Below, in pieces: positions 39,425-48,429 of a stretch of DNA of 64,000 nt. The stretch's first letter is position 1. Each line of letters starts with the position of its first letter. Source of the stretch: CAWJFJ01 sp963800065 (lineage in GTDB: Bacteria > Actinomycetota > Acidimicrobiia > Acidimicrobiales > UBA8190); contig CAWCZO010000011.1 in assembly GCA_963800065.1 (NCBI GenBank), positions 124,001 through 188,000 on the forward strand, given 5' to 3'. The position numbers and the translations under genes were made by a program. Under the pieces are notes generated by a model that was given only the letters and a program-made list of their open reading frames with translations, was not told the origin of the DNA and ran no database searches.

Positions 39425-40480
39425 ATGGAGCCCACCCGGATCGGTGAGCAGGGGGGGACACCGAATCTGGGCGATCGGGTCACCGACGAGACCACCACAC
39501 CGGTGGTGACGGCAGCGGCCCGGACGGCGGTGGCGCGGCGCGGCGCGGCGGGCGTCGAGGATGCCATCGTCCTCGGGCGCCAGCTGGTGTCCAATCTGAG
39601 CCACGTCCTCCTCGGCACGCCGGGAGCTCTGACGGCGGCGGCCATCGCCGCGTTGTCGGGCGGCCACCTTCTCATCGAGGACGTTCCCGGTGTCGGCAAG
39701 ACGGTCCTGGCCCGCGCCCTGGCCCTGTCGCTCGGGGCGGACCTCTCGCGGGTCCAGGGGCACCCCGACCTCCTCCCGTCCGACATCACCGGCGTCTCGG
39801 TCTTCTCGCCCGACGCCGGGACGTGGGAGTTCCGTCCCGGACCGGTCTTCGCCCACGTCGTCCTCGTCGACGAACTCAACCGCACACCACCGCGCACCCA
39901 GGCCGCCCTTCTCGAGACCATGGAGGAGCAACAGGTGAGCGTGGACGGCGAGTCCTATCCCCTGCCCCACCCCCACCTGGTCATCGCCACCCAGAACCCC
40001 CTCTCCCAGCTGGGGACCTACCCCCTGGTCGAGAGCCAGCTCGACCGGTTCGCTCTGGCCACCGCCATCGGCTATCCCGATGCGGACACCGAGACCCAGC
40101 TCGTCCTCCACCACGGGGGAAAGTTCGCCCTCAGCGTGCTCGGGCCGGTCTGCACGGCGGCCGGTTGGCTGGCCGCCCAGCGGGCCACCGAGACGGTAGC
40201 GGTAGCGCCCGCCATCGCCGAGTACGCCGTCAACCTGTGCCGGGCCAGCCGCAGCGCCTCGGGAGTCCGCCTGGGCGCCAGCCCGCGGGCGGCCATCTGG
40301 CTCATCCGCTCGGCCCAGGCCCACGCCGTCCTGTCGGCCCGCTCCTACGTCACCCCCGACGACGTGAAGGCGGTGGCCACCGCCTGCCTGGCCCACCGGC
40401 TCATGACCGACGAAGGGGTCGAACGCGGCGTCGCCATCGTCCGCGGGCTACTCGAATCGACACCGGCCCCTCGTCCGTGA
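39425..40480 (+). CDS. MoxR-family AAA+ ATPase
   Basis: 351 residues from the ATG at 39425. Walker A EDVPGVGKTVLARALA, Walker B HVVLVDELNRTPPRTQAALLE, sensor 1 VIATQNPLSQLGTYPLVESQLDRF, sensor 2 region LGASPRAAIWLIRSAQAHA. MoxR ATPases act as chaperones that load cofactors or remodel von Willebrand-type partners. The moxR - DUF58 - transglutaminase order is a widespread three-gene set of unresolved purpose. The first 40 residues are unconserved. The longer open frame upstream is a shadow of the phosphotransferase gene. Confidence 0.92.
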   Translation: MEPTRIGEQGGTPNLGDRVTDETTTPVVTAAARTAVARRGAAGVEDAIVLGRQLVSNLSHVLLGTPGALTAAAIAALSGGHLLIEDVPGVGKTVLARALALSLGADLSRVQGHPDLLPSDITGVSVFSPDAGTWEFRPGPVFAHVVLVDELNRTPPRTQAALLETMEEQQVSVDGESYPLPHPHLVIATQNPLSQLGTYPLVESQLDRFALATAIGYPDADTETQLVLHHGGKFALSVLGPVCTAAGWLAAQRATETVAVAPAIAEYAVNLCRASRSASGVRLGASPRAAIWLIRSAQAHAVLSARSYVTPDDVKAVATACLAHRLMTDEGVERGVAIVRGLLESTPAPRP

Positions 40481-41559
40481 CCCGGCCACCGGGACGGGCC
40501 CGGCTGCGGTCCTCCCGCCCCGGGAGAATCGTCCGTCCCGTCCGGCCCATCGTCCCCCTGACCAGCTCCCTCCTCGTCGTCCTGGGCTGGGGGGTCGTGG
40601 CCCACAACAGCGGTGCCGGGTGGGTCCAGGCGCTCGGGGACGTCGTGGCCGGGACGCTCCTTCTCGGCATGGTCGGCCCGGCCTTCGTCCTGGCCCGGAC
40701 CCGGCTCCGCGTCACCACCGTTCCGACCGACGCCACCGTGGGCCAGCCGTGCCGGATCGGCGTCCAGAGCGCCTCCAGGGTCCGTCTCTCCCCCGTCCAC
40801 CCGCCGGGGCCGGTGTGCTTCGTCGGCCCCACCGGCACTCCCGGTCCCGCCGTCGTCCCCGATGGCCCCCCCGGAGACGGGCTCACCCTTCTTCCCCGAC
40901 GACGGGGGGTGGCTTCGTCGGTCACCGTCGAGATGGCCACCGCCGCACCCTTCGGCCTCATGTGGTGGACTCGGCGGTTCCGCCTCGATCTCCCGTCCGA
41001 ACTGCACATCGGTCCGAGGATGGGACCACCCGTCGTCCTGCCCCGCCAGGAGGACGACGGGTCGGGCGACAGCGCCCACCGGTCACCCCGGGACATCGGC
41101 GAGCCCCGGGGGGTCCGGCCCTACCGACCGGGCGACAGCCGACGGTGGGTCCACTGGCCGGCCACGGCCCACAGCGGCGAATTGATGGTGCGTGAGATGG
41201 AGGGCCCGACCGCCGAGCCCGTCGCCGTGGTCGTCACCCTGCCGACCGACGAGGAGGCCGCCGAGTCCGTGGCCGAGCGGGCCTTGGGCACCGTGGTGGC
41301 GCTGTTCGATCGCGGGACGGCCGTGCTCCTCACCACGACGGAGACGGCCGGCCGACGCACCGGGGCGGTCGCCGACCGTCGCTCGGCCGGTCGGCGCCTG
41401 GCCCGCGCCGTCGCCCCCGGCGGGTCGATTCCCCCACCGCCGGACGACCACGGGATCCGAGCGGGAACGTCGCCGGCGGCCGAACCCGTGGCCGCACCGG
41501 GCGTGCTCGTGACCACGGCCGATCTCCACCGCGCCCGACACCGGGTGGAGGGGCCGTGA
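40477..41559 (+). CDS. DUF58 domain protein, membrane-anchored
   Basis: 360 residues starting at the GTG at 40477, overlapping the moxR stop by four bases. Two hydrophobic segments near the N-terminus (IVPLTSSLLVVLGWGVVAH and LGDVVAGTLLLGMVGPAFVLA) anchor it. The DUF58 signature is DIGEPRGVRPYRPGDSRRWVHWPATAHSGELMVREME. DUF58 proteins carry a degenerate vWA-like fold and work with MoxR. The next gene starts within its stop codon (GTGA), so the three genes are translationally coupled. Confidence 0.88.
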   Translation: MTRPPGRARLRSSRPGRIVRPVRPIVPLTSSLLVVLGWGVVAHNSGAGWVQALGDVVAGTLLLGMVGPAFVLARTRLRVTTVPTDATVGQPCRIGVQSASRVRLSPVHPPGPVCFVGPTGTPGPAVVPDGPPGDGLTLLPRRRGVASSVTVEMATAAPFGLMWWTRRFRLDLPSELHIGPRMGPPVVLPRQEDDGSGDSAHRSPRDIGEPRGVRPYRPGDSRRWVHWPATAHSGELMVREMEGPTAEPVAVVVTLPTDEEAAESVAERALGTVVALFDRGTAVLLTTTETAGRRTGAVADRRSAGRRLARAVAPGGSIPPPPDDHGIRAGTSPAAEPVAAPGVLVTTADLHRARHRVEGP

Positions 41560-43739
41560 GCCTGCTGGGCGCCGTCAAGCGGGCCAACCGGCCCGGACCG
41601 CCGGAGAATTCGGCCCCCCTGAGGCTGGCCTGCGCCGGGGCCGTCATCACCGGCATCGCCGCCTGCCGGGCCGAGGGCGAGCTGTCCTGGGCCGTCGCCC
41701 TCTCGTCGATGGCCCTCGTGACGGCGGGCATGTACTTCTCGTACCGGACGCGGGCCCGGCCCATCGGCTGGCTCAAGCCCTTCCTGGCCCTGGCCGCCCT
41801 GGCCGCCTTCCTGTGGTTCTTCCGCCAGCTGACCGGTCAGGAGCTCTACGACGTGAGCACCGTCGAGGACCCCCTGGCCATGCTCTTCGTCTGGATCCAG
41901 GTGGCCCACGCCTTCGACGTCCCCGCCCGGCGGGACCTGGCCTTCTCTCTGGCCGGCTCGGCCAGCCTGATGGCGGTGGCCGCCGCCCAGGCCGTCGATC
42001 TGGGGTTCGGCCTCTACGCCGTCATCTGGATCGCCTTCGGCCTGTGGGGCCTGGTCCGCATGTGGGGATCGGCCAGCGACGGCGGCCGCATCGGTGCTCG
42101 GGGGATCGTGGCCACCGTGGCCGCCGTGTCCGTCCTGACCGTCGCCGTCCTCACCGTCCTCCCCGCCCCCCAGGTGGCCGGCCGGATCGACTTCCCGGCC
42201 AACTCGGCCGGAGGGGTCGGTCTCCCCGGCGCCGGCAGCCTGACCGGCGACGCCGGGCGGGCGTCGGAGCCGGCCCGGGCGGGCAGCCCCTCGGGGGCGA
42301 CCCGAGTCGGCGGGTTCCTCGGTTTCGCCAATCATCTCGACACGGCCCTGCGCGGGTCGCTCGACGACACCGTCGTCATGCGGGTCCGGGCCCAGCGCCC
42401 CTCCTACTGGATCGGCGAGACCTTCGACACCTGGGACGGTCAGAGCTGGAAGGCGCCGCCCAAGAGCGCGCCCGTCGCCCTCTACTCGGGATCCCCGTTC
42501 CCGGTGCCCCCGGCCGTCGACTCCCCGCAGGTGAACGACTCGGCGGCCGGCCAGAGCGACCTCCAGACCTTCTACATGGCGCAATCCAGCCCCAACCTCA
42601 TCTTCCATGCCGACGACCCCGCCGAAGTCTGGTTCCCGGCGCGCGACATCATCATCTCGGGCGACGACGCCATCGTCTCCCCCATCGCCCTCGGTCCCGG
42701 CGCCATCTACACCGTCCGGTCCCTGGTGAACACGCCGACGACGGCGCAGCTGGAGGCGGTCAGCGGTTCACCGGCGTCCACGGAGACGCCCGCACAGGCC
42801 AGAGCGCTGCGCAACGACCTGCAGCTGCCCCATCCCTACCGGCGCGTCCAGGCTCTGGCCGAGAGGATCACCGCCCACGACAGGACCACCGACGCCAAGG
42901 TCCAGGCCCTCATCGCCTGGATCGGCGCGCACACCCACTATTCGACGGACATCCCTCCCCTCCCGCCGGGCGCCGACACCGTCGACGAGTTCCTCTTCGG
43001 CAACCGCACCGGGTTCTGCGAGCAGATCTCCACGGCCATGGCCGTCATGCTGCGGTCGATCGGCATCCCCGCCCGCGAGGCGGTCGGCTACGTACCCGGC
43101 TCCTACAACCCGATCACCGACCTCTACGAGGTACGGGCCAAGGACGCCCACGCCTGGGTCCAGGTCTGGTTCCCCCGCTACGGCTGGCAGAGCTTCGACC
43201 CCACCGCCGTGGTGCCCCTGGCCAACCCCTCGCCCGGTCTCACCCTCGTCCATGACGCCGCCCGCGCCCTACGGCGGCTCCCCCTCGTCCCCCTCGGCGC
43301 GGCCCTGGCCGTGGCCGTGCTCACCGCCCTGGTGATCCGCCGTCGGCGGCGGCGGCCGGCCACGTGGGCCATCGCCGTGGCCCGTCGCATGGAGCGCGCC
43401 GGCAACCGGGCGGGCCGGCCCAGGCGCCCGGGCGAGACCCTCACCGAGTACGCCTCGGCCCTCGACGCCATGGGTGGCGACACCTCGGGGACCTGGGCGG
43501 CGCTGGCCTGGTTGGTCGAGGCGAGCGCCTACGGAAGTGAGGAGCCGTCGGACGAGGAGCGCCGTCGGGCCGAGCACGCCAGCCGCACCATCCGCCCCGA
43601 CCGGCACCGGGCCCCGGACGGACCGTCCTCCGAGCTGGTGGGAGCGTCGGTCAGGCCGGCAGCTGTCCCCGCGCCTCGTCGAGGCTCGCTCCCGCCTCCA
43701 CCAGGGGACGCAGGCCCATCAGCTGGCGGGGCCGGCTGA
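41556..43739 (+). CDS. TgpA-like membrane transglutaminase
   Basis: 727 residues. About six transmembrane helices fill residues 20-215, then an extracytoplasmic domain with the transglutaminase-like triad: Cys in GNRTGFCEQISTAMAVMLRS, His in AKDAHAWVQVWFP and Asp in WQSFDPTAVV. A further helix (LPLVPLGAALAVAVLTALVI, about residues 570-590) precedes a cytoplasmic DUF4129-like tail. The domain is presumed to process or cross-link proteins outside the membrane. The Pro-rich last 30 codons overlap the convergent flavoprotein gene by 89 bp. Confidence 0.88.
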   Translation: MSLLGAVKRANRPGPPENSAPLRLACAGAVITGIAACRAEGELSWAVALSSMALVTAGMYFSYRTRARPIGWLKPFLALAALAAFLWFFRQLTGQELYDVSTVEDPLAMLFVWIQVAHAFDVPARRDLAFSLAGSASLMAVAAAQAVDLGFGLYAVIWIAFGLWGLVRMWGSASDGGRIGARGIVATVAAVSVLTVAVLTVLPAPQVAGRIDFPANSAGGVGLPGAGSLTGDAGRASEPARAGSPSGATRVGGFLGFANHLDTALRGSLDDTVVMRVRAQRPSYWIGETFDTWDGQSWKAPPKSAPVALYSGSPFPVPPAVDSPQVNDSAAGQSDLQTFYMAQSSPNLIFHADDPAEVWFPARDIIISGDDAIVSPIALGPGAIYTVRSLVNTPTTAQLEAVSGSPASTETPAQARALRNDLQLPHPYRRVQALAERITAHDRTTDAKVQALIAWIGAHTHYSTDIPPLPPGADTVDEFLFGNRTGFCEQISTAMAVMLRSIGIPAREAVGYVPGSYNPITDLYEVRAKDAHAWVQVWFPRYGWQSFDPTAVVPLANPSPGLTLVHDAARALRRLPLVPLGAALAVAVLTALVIRRRRRRPATWAIAVARRMERAGNRAGRPRRPGETLTEYASALDAMGGDTSGTWAALAWLVEASAYGSEEPSDEERRRAEHASRTIRPDRHRAPDGPSSELVGASVRPAAVPAPRRGSLPPPPGDAGPSAGGAG

Positions 43740-44880
43740 ACCCGAGGGCGGCGGACACCCTGCCCTCCCGGCCGTAGAGGGCGACGAAGCGCCGCTCCTC
43801 GAGGGACCCGTCGACCACGATGATCTCGTCGTCGGGGCGGGGATGGCCGATCACCTGGATCTTCGTCTCGTACTGATCGGACCAGAAGTAGGGCACCGGC
43901 GCATAGGTGGTGGCCTGGCGGCGTCCGGCCAGGAGGCTGCGGGCGGCCGCCACCCCCTGCTCGGCGGCGTTCGTCCAGTGCTCGATGCGGATCTCCTCGC
44001 CGAGCCGGTCGTCGAACCAGCGAGCCATGTCTCCCGCCACCACCACGTCGTCCGCCGCGTGCAGGGTGGCGTCGGCCCGCACCCCGTTGTCGACGTCCAG
44101 GCCGGAGTGGTCCAACCACTGCGTGGTCGGGGCCACACCGATCCCCACCACGACGACGTCGGCGGGGATCACCGAGCCGTCGATCAGGGCCACGCCGCTC
44201 ACCCTCTCACCGGACGGCGCCTTCTCCGTCACGAGCTTCGACACCCCGGCCCCGAGCCGAACGTCGACACCGTGGTCGGTGTGCAGGGCGGCACACACCG
44301 CGCCCATCCGATCACCGAGGACGCGCGCCAACGGGACGGGAAGCGCCTCCACCACGGTGACCTGGAGGCCGAGGCCCCGGCATGTGGCGGCCACCTCGGA
44401 CCCGATGAATCCGGCCCCCACGACGACCAGCCTCCTGTCCCGCTCCGAGACGTCGGCACCCAGAGCGAAGCAGTCCTCGAGCGTCCGCAGTGTGTGCACG
44501 CCGCCGAGGGTCGCCGTCCCCGGGAGGGTGCGGGGGTGGGCGCCGGTGGCCACGACGCAGCCGTCGTACTCCACGCTGCCCCCGTCGTCGAGATCGACGC
44601 GGTGGCCGGCCACGTCGAGGGCGGTGGCGCTGTGCCCGAGCCGGAGGTCGAGGCCGAGAGCGTCGATCTTGTCAGGGGGCCGCAGCCGGACCCGGTCGAG
44701 ACCCCACGTCCCGGCCAGCAGCTGCTTCGACAGTGGTGGGCGGTCGTACGGTGGGTGCGCCTCCGCCCCGATGAGGACGATCCGACCGCCGTAACCCTCG
44801 GCGCGCAGCGTCTCGGCCGCGCGCAACCCGGCCAGGGAGGCGCCGACCACGGCGATCGTCGAGTGCGAGTCGAACACCAT
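43651..44880 (-). CDS. NAD(P)H:ferredoxin/rubredoxin reductase-type flavoprotein
   Basis: 409 residues from the ATG at 44880. FAD loop STIAVVGASLAGLRAAETLRAEGY, PYDRPPLSKQLLAG, second dinucleotide loop RLVVVGAGFIGSEVAATCRGLGLQVTVVE, VVVGIGVAPTTQWL and VVVAGDMARWFD. This is the BphA4/ferredoxin reductase type that feeds electrons to a [2Fe-2S] or [3Fe-4S] ferredoxin, for instance for a P450. No ferredoxin gene is adjacent. Its 3' end overlaps the transglutaminase gene by 89 bp. The upstream in-frame start adds 15 unconserved residues. Confidence 0.88.
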   Translation of the reverse strand: MVFDSHSTIAVVGASLAGLRAAETLRAEGYGGRIVLIGAEAHPPYDRPPLSKQLLAGTWGLDRVRLRPPDKIDALGLDLRLGHSATALDVAGHRVDLDDGGSVEYDGCVVATGAHPRTLPGTATLGGVHTLRTLEDCFALGADVSERDRRLVVVGAGFIGSEVAATCRGLGLQVTVVEALPVPLARVLGDRMGAVCAALHTDHGVDVRLGAGVSKLVTEKAPSGERVSGVALIDGSVIPADVVVVGIGVAPTTQWLDHSGLDVDNGVRADATLHAADDVVVAGDMARWFDDRLGEEIRIEHWTNAAEQGVAAARSLLAGRRQATTYAPVPYFWSDQYETKIQVIGHPRPDDEIIVVDGSLEERRFVALYGREGRVSAALGFSRPRQLMGLRPLVEAGASLDEARGQLPA

Positions 44881-44997
44881 GAGCGGATAAACACTAACGG
44901 CGCTACTCCCTCGGCCGGTGACCACGGGACGGTCACCACGGGACGGTGAGCACGGAGACAGACGCGTTCTACGGGACGAGCGCTGAGCGGTCCGGCT

Positions 44998-46158
44998 CTA
45001 GCTGGCGGCGATGCCCTCCATGGGCGATGTCAGACCGGTCACGGTGCCGATCTCGAACAGAGTCCCGTCCGCCTTGACGTGGAACTCGTCGAGCGTGCCC
45101 GCCCCACCGTTCTCCACGTACAGGAATCGGCCGTTCGGGGTGGCCGCCGAGTCCGTGGTCCCGGCCTCGGTCGACGCCGCCACTCCGAGCAGGACGGGGG
45201 TACCACCGGTACTCACCTGGAAGGAACTGACAGTGGCGCTGCCGGCGTTCGACCCGTAGAAGAAGCCTTTGTCCTCGGTCACCCAGCACAACGCCGTCTC
45301 ACCGTCGCTCACCGATCCGAGAGCGCTGACCGTGTCCCCCGGGTTCAGTGTGTAGACGCTCAGGGCGCTCGTCCCCGCTTCGGTCACCACCAGGTGCCCG
45401 GCCTGGTCGAAGGTGAAGGAGAACGGAACAGGCGTGGCCGACGGATTCTTCACCGGATGCAGACTGAGGAGCCCGGCGAAGCCGACGGAGAAGACATCGA
45501 TGTCGTTGCCGCTCTGCTTGGTCGTCACGATGACCTCGGAGCCGTCGGGTGAGAAGCCCACCTGACCCGGTGACTCGAGGTAGTTCGGCGGGTCGGTGTT
45601 GGCCAGGCCGAGTGAGCGATTCGAGCCGGGCAGCGGTCGTAGCGTGTCAGCGATCACGGCGTAGCCCTGGACCGCCCCCGCCCCTCCGGCATCGAGGACG
45701 TAGACGAGGCCCCGGTGCACGGTGATCGAGGTCGGGAACTGACCACCGGAGGGAACGATCTGCCACAGCGCCAGTTGATCACCCGAGACCCGGAACACCG
45801 ACACGGTGTCGCTGCCGGCGTTGACGGCCACCAGGATGCGTCCCCCATCGGCCAACGCCAGCGAGCCCTGCGAGGCCAGGGGGTCGACGACCGATCCGGC
45901 CGCCACGGCACCGTCACCTCCCGTGTCGTAGGTGCCGGCCGGCGAGAGGGTACCGTTCGACGCCTGGTCGTAGGCGACTATCTGGTTCCCGTCCGGGTTG
46001 TCGGTCTGGAGAAAGACGGCGTGGTCCGTGAACGGCGCCGTCGGGGGCGTTGCCTGGGGAACAGTGGCGGCGGCGGAGCCGGCGATGCCGAGGGTGCTTC
46101 CGGCCACGGCCAGGGCTCCGAGCAGAACCGTCGTGGCGCCTCGCTTGATTTTGGTCAC
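44998..46158 (-). CDS. Secreted beta-propeller protein (lactonase-like fold)
   Basis: 386 residues. A signal peptide is clear (KIKRGATTVLLGALAVAGSTLGIAGSAAA, cleavage near ATVPQA). The rest has repeats of the type VFRVSGDQLALWQIVPSGGQFPTSITV, VGFSPDGSEVIVTTKQSGNDIDVF, SFTFDQAGHLVVTEAGTSALSVY and TPNGRFLYVENGGAGTLDEFHV, as in YncE/6-phosphogluconolactonase seven-bladed propellers. Being exported, it is unlikely to be a sugar lactonase; binding or scaffolding is more likely. Start GTG follows AGGAG at five to seven bases. It is divergent from the ECF sigma gene and may be under its control. Confidence 0.82.
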   Translation of the reverse strand: MTKIKRGATTVLLGALAVAGSTLGIAGSAAATVPQATPPTAPFTDHAVFLQTDNPDGNQIVAYDQASNGTLSPAGTYDTGGDGAVAAGSVVDPLASQGSLALADGGRILVAVNAGSDTVSVFRVSGDQLALWQIVPSGGQFPTSITVHRGLVYVLDAGGAGAVQGYAVIADTLRPLPGSNRSLGLANTDPPNYLESPGQVGFSPDGSEVIVTTKQSGNDIDVFSVGFAGLLSLHPVKNPSATPVPFSFTFDQAGHLVVTEAGTSALSVYTLNPGDTVSALGSVSDGETALCWVTEDKGFFYGSNAGSATVSSFQVSTGGTPVLLGVAASTEAGTTDSAATPNGRFLYVENGGAGTLDEFHVKADGTLFEIGTVTGLTSPMEGIAAS

Positions 46159-46233
46159 AGTCGCTCCTGTTGTTCGGGATCGTGTCCGACATCTCTTCAG
46201 TCCCCCGATGGCGTCGTCCGTTACAACCGTTGC

Positions 46234-46257
46234 CCGGCCGGCCGGCCGGCCGGCCGG
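46234..46257. repeat. CCGG repeat, six units, between propeller and sigma genes
   Basis: (CCGG)x6 without interruption, a self-complementary run that can fold back on itself. It lies in the 166-bp gap between the divergent propeller and ECF sigma genes. Length change here would alter promoter spacing. Confidence 0.85.
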
Positions 46258-46311
46258 CGGCCGCCGTCGGCCCCCACCGTGCGCCGCGGCCGCGTCGACG
46301 TGACCGGGGCC

Positions 46312-46317
46312 TACGCT
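46312..46317 (+). promoter_or_regulatory. -10 box TACGCT of the first ECF sigma gene (leaderless)
   Basis: TACGCT ends seven bases before the GTG at 46325. Confidence 0.6.
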
Positions 46318-46324
46318 GCCCGGT

Positions 46325-46903
46325 GTGGGAGAGGAGGAGTTGGTCGAGCGGCTTCGCCAGAAGGACGGGGATGCCTTCGCCGCCCTCGTCGAGCGTTACC
46401 ACATGCCGATGATCCGACTGGCCATGACCTTCGTGACGAGCCGGTCCGTGGCCGAGGAGGTCGTCCAGGACACCTGGCTGGGGGTCATCGGCGGGATCGC
46501 TCAGTTCGAGGAGCGGTCGTCTCTCAAGACGTGGATCTACCGCATCCTGGTCAACCGGGCCCGCAAGACCGGGGAGCGCGAACGGCGCACGGTGGCCGTC
46601 GACGACGTCGCCGAGGCAGAGCGTTTCTCTCCGGCCGGGTCATGGATGCGCCCCCCGAGGGAGTGGACCGACGACGTCATCGACCGGCTCTTCGCCACGG
46701 CCGTGGCCAAGAGGCTGCGGATCGCCATCGACGAACTACCCCCGACCCAGTGCCAGGTTGTAACGCTGCGGGACGTCGAGAGACTGTCTGCACGAGAAGT
46801 CTGCGATGTCCTCGGTATCACTGAAGCGAACCAGAGGGTCCTGCTCCATCGCGCCCGCGGCCAGCTCCGTCGAACCATCGAGCTCGAGATCGAAGGGGGG
46901 TGA
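46325..46903 (+). CDS. ECF (group 4) RNA polymerase sigma factor
   Basis: 192 residues. Region 2 is AFAALVERYHMPMIRLAMTFVTSRSVAEEVVQDTWLGVIGGIAQFEERSSLKTWIYRILVNRARKTGERERR; region 4 is IDELPPTQCQVVTLRDVERLSAREVCDVLGITEANQRVLLHRARGQLRR. The start GTG has TACGCT seven bases upstream. The next gene, a zinc-type anti-sigma factor, overlaps its stop (GTGA), so the pair forms a classic sigma/anti-sigma unit. The divergent secreted propeller is a candidate target. Confidence 0.93.
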   Translation: MGEEELVERLRQKDGDAFAALVERYHMPMIRLAMTFVTSRSVAEEVVQDTWLGVIGGIAQFEERSSLKTWIYRILVNRARKTGERERRTVAVDDVAEAERFSPAGSWMRPPREWTDDVIDRLFATAVAKRLRIAIDELPPTQCQVVTLRDVERLSAREVCDVLGITEANQRVLLHRARGQLRRTIELEIEGG

Positions 46904-47157
46904 CCGTGCGAATCCTGAATCGTGACCTCGTCTGCCGGCAGGCCGTCGCACTGGTCACCGAATACCTCGACGGAACCCTCTCCCGACGTCAGCGTCGTCG
47001 GCTCGAGGCCCATCTCCGCAATTGCCCGAATTGCAGCCGGTACCTCGAACAGATCCGCCTCACCATCGACGCCGTCGGCCACGTCGAGCCCGACGAGCTC
47101 GATCCCGAGGTCAAGGAGGATTTGATCGATCTCTACCGTCGCTTCCACGAGGACTGA
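46900..47157 (+). CDS. Zinc-binding anti-sigma factor (ZAS domain)
   Basis: 85 residues. The ZAS motif is seen as Cys in DLVCRQAVALVTEYLDGTLS and HLRNCPNCSRYLEQI (HxxxCxxC). There is no transmembrane segment, so it is a soluble anti-sigma, like RsrA, whose Cys may sense redox state. Start GTG overlaps the sigma stop by four bases. It should bind and hold the sigma factor encoded immediately upstream. Confidence 0.88.
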   Translation: MTVRILNRDLVCRQAVALVTEYLDGTLSRRQRRRLEAHLRNCPNCSRYLEQIRLTIDAVGHVEPDELDPEVKEDLIDLYRRFHED

Positions 47158-47177
47158 GGCGGCGGCCCCGCTCGCCG

Positions 47178-47897
47178 CTAGGCCCCGAACATCGTCATCC
47201 ACTGCTCGGGTGTCCGGAGTCGGAACACGTAGTTGTTCCGGCGGACGTCTCCCAGGCCGCCCGACGGCTCCGGTGAGTAGAGGTGGCCCGGGTAGAGCAC
47301 GGTGTCATCGCCGAAACGGGCCAGCCGGGTGGTGAGCGACTGGTACATCTGTTCGGGGTCGCCGCCGGGGAGATCGGTCCGGCCGCAACCATCGAGGAAC
47401 AACGTGTCACCGGAGACGAGCCGACCGTCGACGGCGAAGCACTGGCTGCCGGGGGTGTGGCCGGGGGTGTGGACGAGCTCGATCTCCACCGTCCCCACCG
47501 TCACCACGTCGGCGCTGTCGTGCTCGATGAGGTCCTTCTGGCCGACACCGGTGGCCCGCACCACCCAGGGACTCTCGGCCCGTTGGACGTGGACCGGTAC
47601 CGGGACCTGCTCCAGCAGGGTGGTGATCCCCTCGATGGGGTACCCCATCAGGTCCCCGCCCACGTGGTCGGGGTGGAAGTGGGAGGCGAGAACCCCGACA
47701 CAGCGCATGGAGTCGGCGGCCAGGATCTCGAGGAGCCCGCCGATGTCGTAGGCGGGATCGACGACCACCGCCTCACCGGTGCTGCGGTCGCCGATGAGGT
47801 AGCAGAAATTGACCATCTGGCCGGCCACCGGGTCGCCCGTGGCGAAGTCGCGACCCGACAGGAGCTGGCGGAAGTAGAGACGATCGTCGGCGGGCAT
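47178..47897 (-). CDS. MBL-fold metallo-hydrolase (glyoxalase II / persulfide dioxygenase-like)
   Basis: 239 residues. Metal motif SHFHPDHVGGDL (HxHxDH), a third His in LVHTPGHTPGSQCFAV, Asp in LVSGDTLFLDGCGRTDLPGGDPEQMYQSL, and the final His in VLYPGHLYSPEPSG. The GRTDLPGGDPEQMYQSL stretch is typical of the ETHE1/rhodanese-linked branch. Likely substrates are glutathione- or mycothiol-type thioesters or persulfides. TACGAT lies six bases before the ATG. It is 18 bp downstream of peptide deformylase on the same strand. Confidence 0.85.
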   Translation of the reverse strand: MPADDRLYFRQLLSGRDFATGDPVAGQMVNFCYLIGDRSTGEAVVVDPAYDIGGLLEILAADSMRCVGVLASHFHPDHVGGDLMGYPIEGITTLLEQVPVPVHVQRAESPWVVRATGVGQKDLIEHDSADVVTVGTVEIELVHTPGHTPGSQCFAVDGRLVSGDTLFLDGCGRTDLPGGDPEQMYQSLTTRLARFGDDTVLYPGHLYSPEPSGGLGDVRRNNYVFRLRTPEQWMTMFGA

Positions 47898-47903
47898 CTC
47901 CCG

Positions 47904-47909
47904 ATCGTA
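47904..47909 (-). promoter_or_regulatory. -10 box TACGAT of the MBL hydrolase gene (leaderless)
   Basis: TACGAT ends six bases before the ATG at 47897 and lies at the end of the deformylase gap, so the hydrolase may have its own promoter. Confidence 0.55.
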
Positions 47910-47915
47910 GAGGCC

Positions 47916-48416
47916 CTACCGGTAGGTCTTGCGCGCGAACACGGCCTGGGGGCCGGCCACCCGGTCCAGGAAGACCAGGCCGTCGAGGTGGTCGACCTCG
48001 TGGAGGACGGCACGGGCCTCGAAGGCGTCGACGCTCAGGGTGCACCGCTCGCCGTCGACGCCCAGACCGCTCACCGTCAGCCGGGTGGCCCGTGCCACCT
48101 CCCCCGTCAGGTCGGGAACGCTCATGCACCCCTCACGGGCGGTGGCCGGGTCGTGGGCGGCCACCACCACGGGGTCGAAGAGGACGAACGTCCCGTGGCA
48201 CGACACGGCCTTCCGATGGCCCGTCACATCGACCACGAAGGCCCGTCGGGCCACACCGATCTGGGGCGCCGCCAGCCCGACGCATGCGGGCGAGGCGCGC
48301 ATGGTGTCGACGAGATCGTCGGCCAGGGCCAGAGCGTCGGCGTCGACCTCCCCGACGGGCGCAGCGGTCGTCATCAGAACGGGGTGCGGCAGGGTCAGCA
48401 CGGCGCGGACGCTCAT
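47916..48416 (-). CDS. def: Peptide deformylase
   Basis: 166 residues. The three deformylase motifs are CVGLAAPQIG (motif 1, with Cys where Gly is usual), EGCMSVP (motif 2) and LHEVDHLDG (motif 3, HExxH). It removes the formyl group from nascent proteins using Fe or Zn bound by the motif 2 Cys and the two His. The gene is 13 bp downstream of the ACT-domain gene. No methionyl-tRNA formyltransferase gene is next to it, so this may be a second deformylase. Confidence 0.92.
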   Translation of the reverse strand: MSVRAVLTLPHPVLMTTAAPVGEVDADALALADDLVDTMRASPACVGLAAPQIGVARRAFVVDVTGHRKAVSCHGTFVLFDPVVVAAHDPATAREGCMSVPDLTGEVARATRLTVSGLGVDGERCTLSVDAFEARAVLHEVDHLDGLVFLDRVAGPQAVFARKTYR

Positions 48417-48429
48417 CGATGGGACCGAC

